Shown here: positions 13,572 through 13,573 of the stretch, piece by piece
How the letters are laid out: the number at the start of each line of letters is the position of its first letter
Numbering within the stretch: position 1 is the first letter of the stretch
Origin: Russula earlei
Lineage: Eukaryota; Basidiomycota; Agaricomycetes; Russulales; Russulaceae
Length of the DNA stretch: 13,573 nucleotides
Direction: 5' to 3'
NCBI GenBank assembly: GCA_025769875.1
Contig: JAGFNK010001182.1
Coordinates: forward strand, 1 to 13,573
Notes under the pieces: model-generated
Database searches by the model: none
What the model was told of the DNA's origin: nothing
Seen by the model: the letters and a program-made list of their open reading frames with translations, nothing else
Program-made: the position numbers and the translations under genes

Positions 13572-13573
13572 AT

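Larger units (their letters stand above)
13130..13573 (-). mobile_element. Tc1/mariner-type transposon, 3' end, continues beyond the window
   Basis: The outer end reads CAGTGACCC directly after a TA (13128-13129), the normal form of Tc1/mariner termini and their TA target. About 240 bp further in lies the stop codon of a Tc1-type transposase on the minus strand. The element interrupts the old copia LTR; its other end is outside the window. Confidence 0.85.

Overview
The window is a eukaryotic, repeat-rich stretch, most likely from a basidiomycete fungus and probably an Agaricomycete. The reasons are a Ty3/gypsy chromovirus, a Ty1/copia element, a Tc1/mariner element and a polymerase III tRNA-like unit, no operons or other bacterial signals, and heavy CpG decay of the kind seen in fungi that methylate repeats. 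The placement is inference. I see no intact host gene; the DNA looks like stacked mobile elements of different ages.

Layout: (1) 1-3216 (+) is the 3' part of gag and most of pol of a CpG-depleted chromovirus: CCHC knuckle, aspartic protease, reverse transcriptase (YLDD), RNase H, integrase zinc domain and the start of the integrase core. (2) 3217-8045 (-) is a younger, CpG-containing Ty1/copia element with its 5' LTR on the right; it lacks the end of RT, RNase H and the 3' LTR. (3) After a 69-bp stretch of unclear origin, the chromovirus resumes at about 8115 with a chromodomain, followed by an unusual extra reading frame (8278 to at least 9359) that may end in a zinc-knuckle-like motif. (4) 9660-10609 is probably chromovirus terminal sequence, interrupted by a solo LTR (9815-10343) with perfect 5-bp target duplications. 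(5) 10610-10682 is a tRNA-shaped unit that is probably the head of a SINE or a tRNA pseudogene.

(6) 11011-11325 is an old, CpG-free copy of the copia leader and LTR. The LTR is interrupted at a TA by a 1,791-bp TIR element (11326-13116), resumes for a few bases (13117-13129), and is interrupted again at a TA by a Tc1/mariner element that runs off the right end. The copia LTR at 7562-8045 serves as the empty site that proves both insertions.

The genes do not form a working pathway. What connects them is history: insertion, deletion, recombination to a solo LTR, and CpG deamination that turned many CGA arginine codons into TGA stops. The least conventional items are the extra ORF behind the chromodomain and the TA-flanked 1.79-kb element with its unrecognised gene fragment.
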